A DNA stretch of 5,181 bases. Source: Streptomycetaceae bacterium. Its GTDB lineage: Bacteria > Actinomycetota > Actinomycetes > Nanopelagicales > Nanopelagicaceae. The notes beneath the pieces were generated by a model. It ran no database searches. It saw nothing but the letters and a program-made list of their open reading frames with translations, and was not told the origin of the DNA. Shown piece by piece: positions 4,618-5,181 of the stretch (its first letter is position 1; the number at the start of each line of letters is the position of its first letter). The DNA lies in NCBI GenBank assembly GCA_027486075.1, contig JAIXPU010000106.1, forward strand, positions 1 to 5,181, read 5' to 3'. Position numbers and translations under genes: made by a program.

Positions 4618-5181
4618 TTACCAACCAATCACGAGGAAGAGTAGCGAGAAGATAAGAGCCAGGACAGGTACAGAAAGTGCACTGATCCAATGTTGCTTGG
4701 TTACCGTATCGGTGACAAGCGTAGGAAGATTCCCATCAAAGCCGCGAGATAACATCGCAAGGTGAACGCGCTCACCGCGTTCATAGGATCTAATAAAGAG
4801 CGCTGCTGCAGAAGTTGCAATCACTTTCCAATGTTTGATGCCAGTTGCGATAAAGCCACGTGACTCGCGAGCAACCTTCATTCGCTCCATCTCATCGCTG
4901 ATGACATTGACGTAGCGCAACATAAACGACGCAATCTGAACCATGACAGCCGGCAACTTCAAACGTTCCAGGCCACGCAGAATTTCACGAGCCGTTGTGG
5001 TCGTTGAAAGAATAACTGCCGCAAGAACGCCTAACGTTCCCTTAACGACAATTGAAAGTCCAGCAAGTAAGCCTTCGCGATAAAGCTCGATGCCAGCGAT
5101 TTCAAACTTTTCGCCTGTTCCAAAAAATGGCATCAAGATTGCAAAGAAGATAAAGGGAATTTCAATGAGCGCGCGCTTAAA
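4618..5181 (-). CDS. ECF transporter T component, CbiQ/EcfT-like (5' end outside window)
   Basis: The frame stays open to the right edge, giving 187 C-terminal residues; the start lies beyond the window and the internal TTG/ATG codons near 5131-5136 are not the start, because upstream codons continue as the hydrophobic helix ALIEIPFIFFAI. The protein is the integral membrane scaffold linking the ATPases to the substrate-binding S protein. Two coupling-helix motifs are visible, ARESRGF and, about 40 residues later, AMLSRGF, which match the paired Arg-Gly motifs that dock onto EcfA/CbiO. Other CbiQ traits are GLERLKLP and SFMLRYVNVISDEMERM between them and the N-terminal helices. Hydrophobic helices are seen near the cut edge, after YREG, and at the extreme C-terminus (LALIFSLLFLVIGW). 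The gene precedes the ATPase in one operon with a 2-nt gap. Substrate depends on an S component, perhaps CbiM-like, that would lie upstream outside the window. Confidence 0.9.
   Translation of the reverse strand, partial: FKRALIEIPFIFFAILMPFFGTGEKFEIAGIELYREGLLAGLSIVVKGTLGVLAAVILSTTTTAREILRGLERLKLPAVMVQIASFMLRYVNVISDEMERMKVARESRGFIATGIKHWKVIATSAAALFIRSYERGERVHLAMLSRGFDGNLPTLVTDTVTKQHWISALSVPVLALIFSLLFLVIGW

Noticed and set aside
4616..4690. Longer ATPase reading that begins inside the T-component gene
   Set aside because: Those residues are an out-of-frame reading of the T component's C-terminal coding region, and the ATPase fold begins just after the ATG at 4615.

Overview
The window looks like part of a compact, moderately low-GC actinobacterial chromosome (high 40s % GC by eye). 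The tRNA gene does not encode CCA. Two genes have TANNNT -10 boxes ending exactly 6 nt before the start codon, the leaderless layout common in Actinobacteria. GTG is used as a start, and both convergent gene pairs overlap at their 3' ends. A streamlined freshwater lineage of the Nanopelagicales (acI) type would fit, but that placement is inference only.

Layout, left to right. Positions 1-111 hold the last 36 codons of a sugar phosphate isomerase/epimerase-type TIM-barrel protein (+). A complete tRNA-Lys(UUU) follows at 154-226. A + strand two-gene operon starts only 46 nt after the tRNA: a short cytochrome P450 (273-1349), then an NAD-dependent epimerase/dehydratase of the extended SDR family (1354-2238, 4-nt gap). 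On the - strand, facing the operon and overlapping it by 6 bp, is an RraA/HMG-aldolase-family gene (2233-2883). It is divergent from an EamA/DMT-family membrane transporter (2975-3895, +). The 91-nt gap between these two contains a perfect 14-bp palindrome and a second imperfect inverted repeat, which are good operator candidates. The transporter overlaps by 27 bp the end of a - strand ECF transporter module: an EcfA/CbiO-like ATPase (3869-4615), preceded in its operon by a CbiQ/EcfT-like transmembrane component (4618-5181) that runs off the right edge.

How the parts may work together. The P450 and SDR are almost certainly co-transcribed, and an oxidation followed by an NAD(P)-linked step on the product is a reasonable reading; the substrate cannot be read from sequence. 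The nearby isomerase/epimerase and RraA-type aldolase are families often found in catabolism of unusual sugars and oxo-acids, so a small catabolic neighbourhood is possible but unproven. The ECF T and A proteins form the energy-coupling part of a micronutrient importer whose substrate-binding S component is not in the window. No CRISPR array, transposase, phage gene or clearly novel system was found. The least ordinary items are the N-terminally short P450 beside a tRNA and the palindromic divergent control region.
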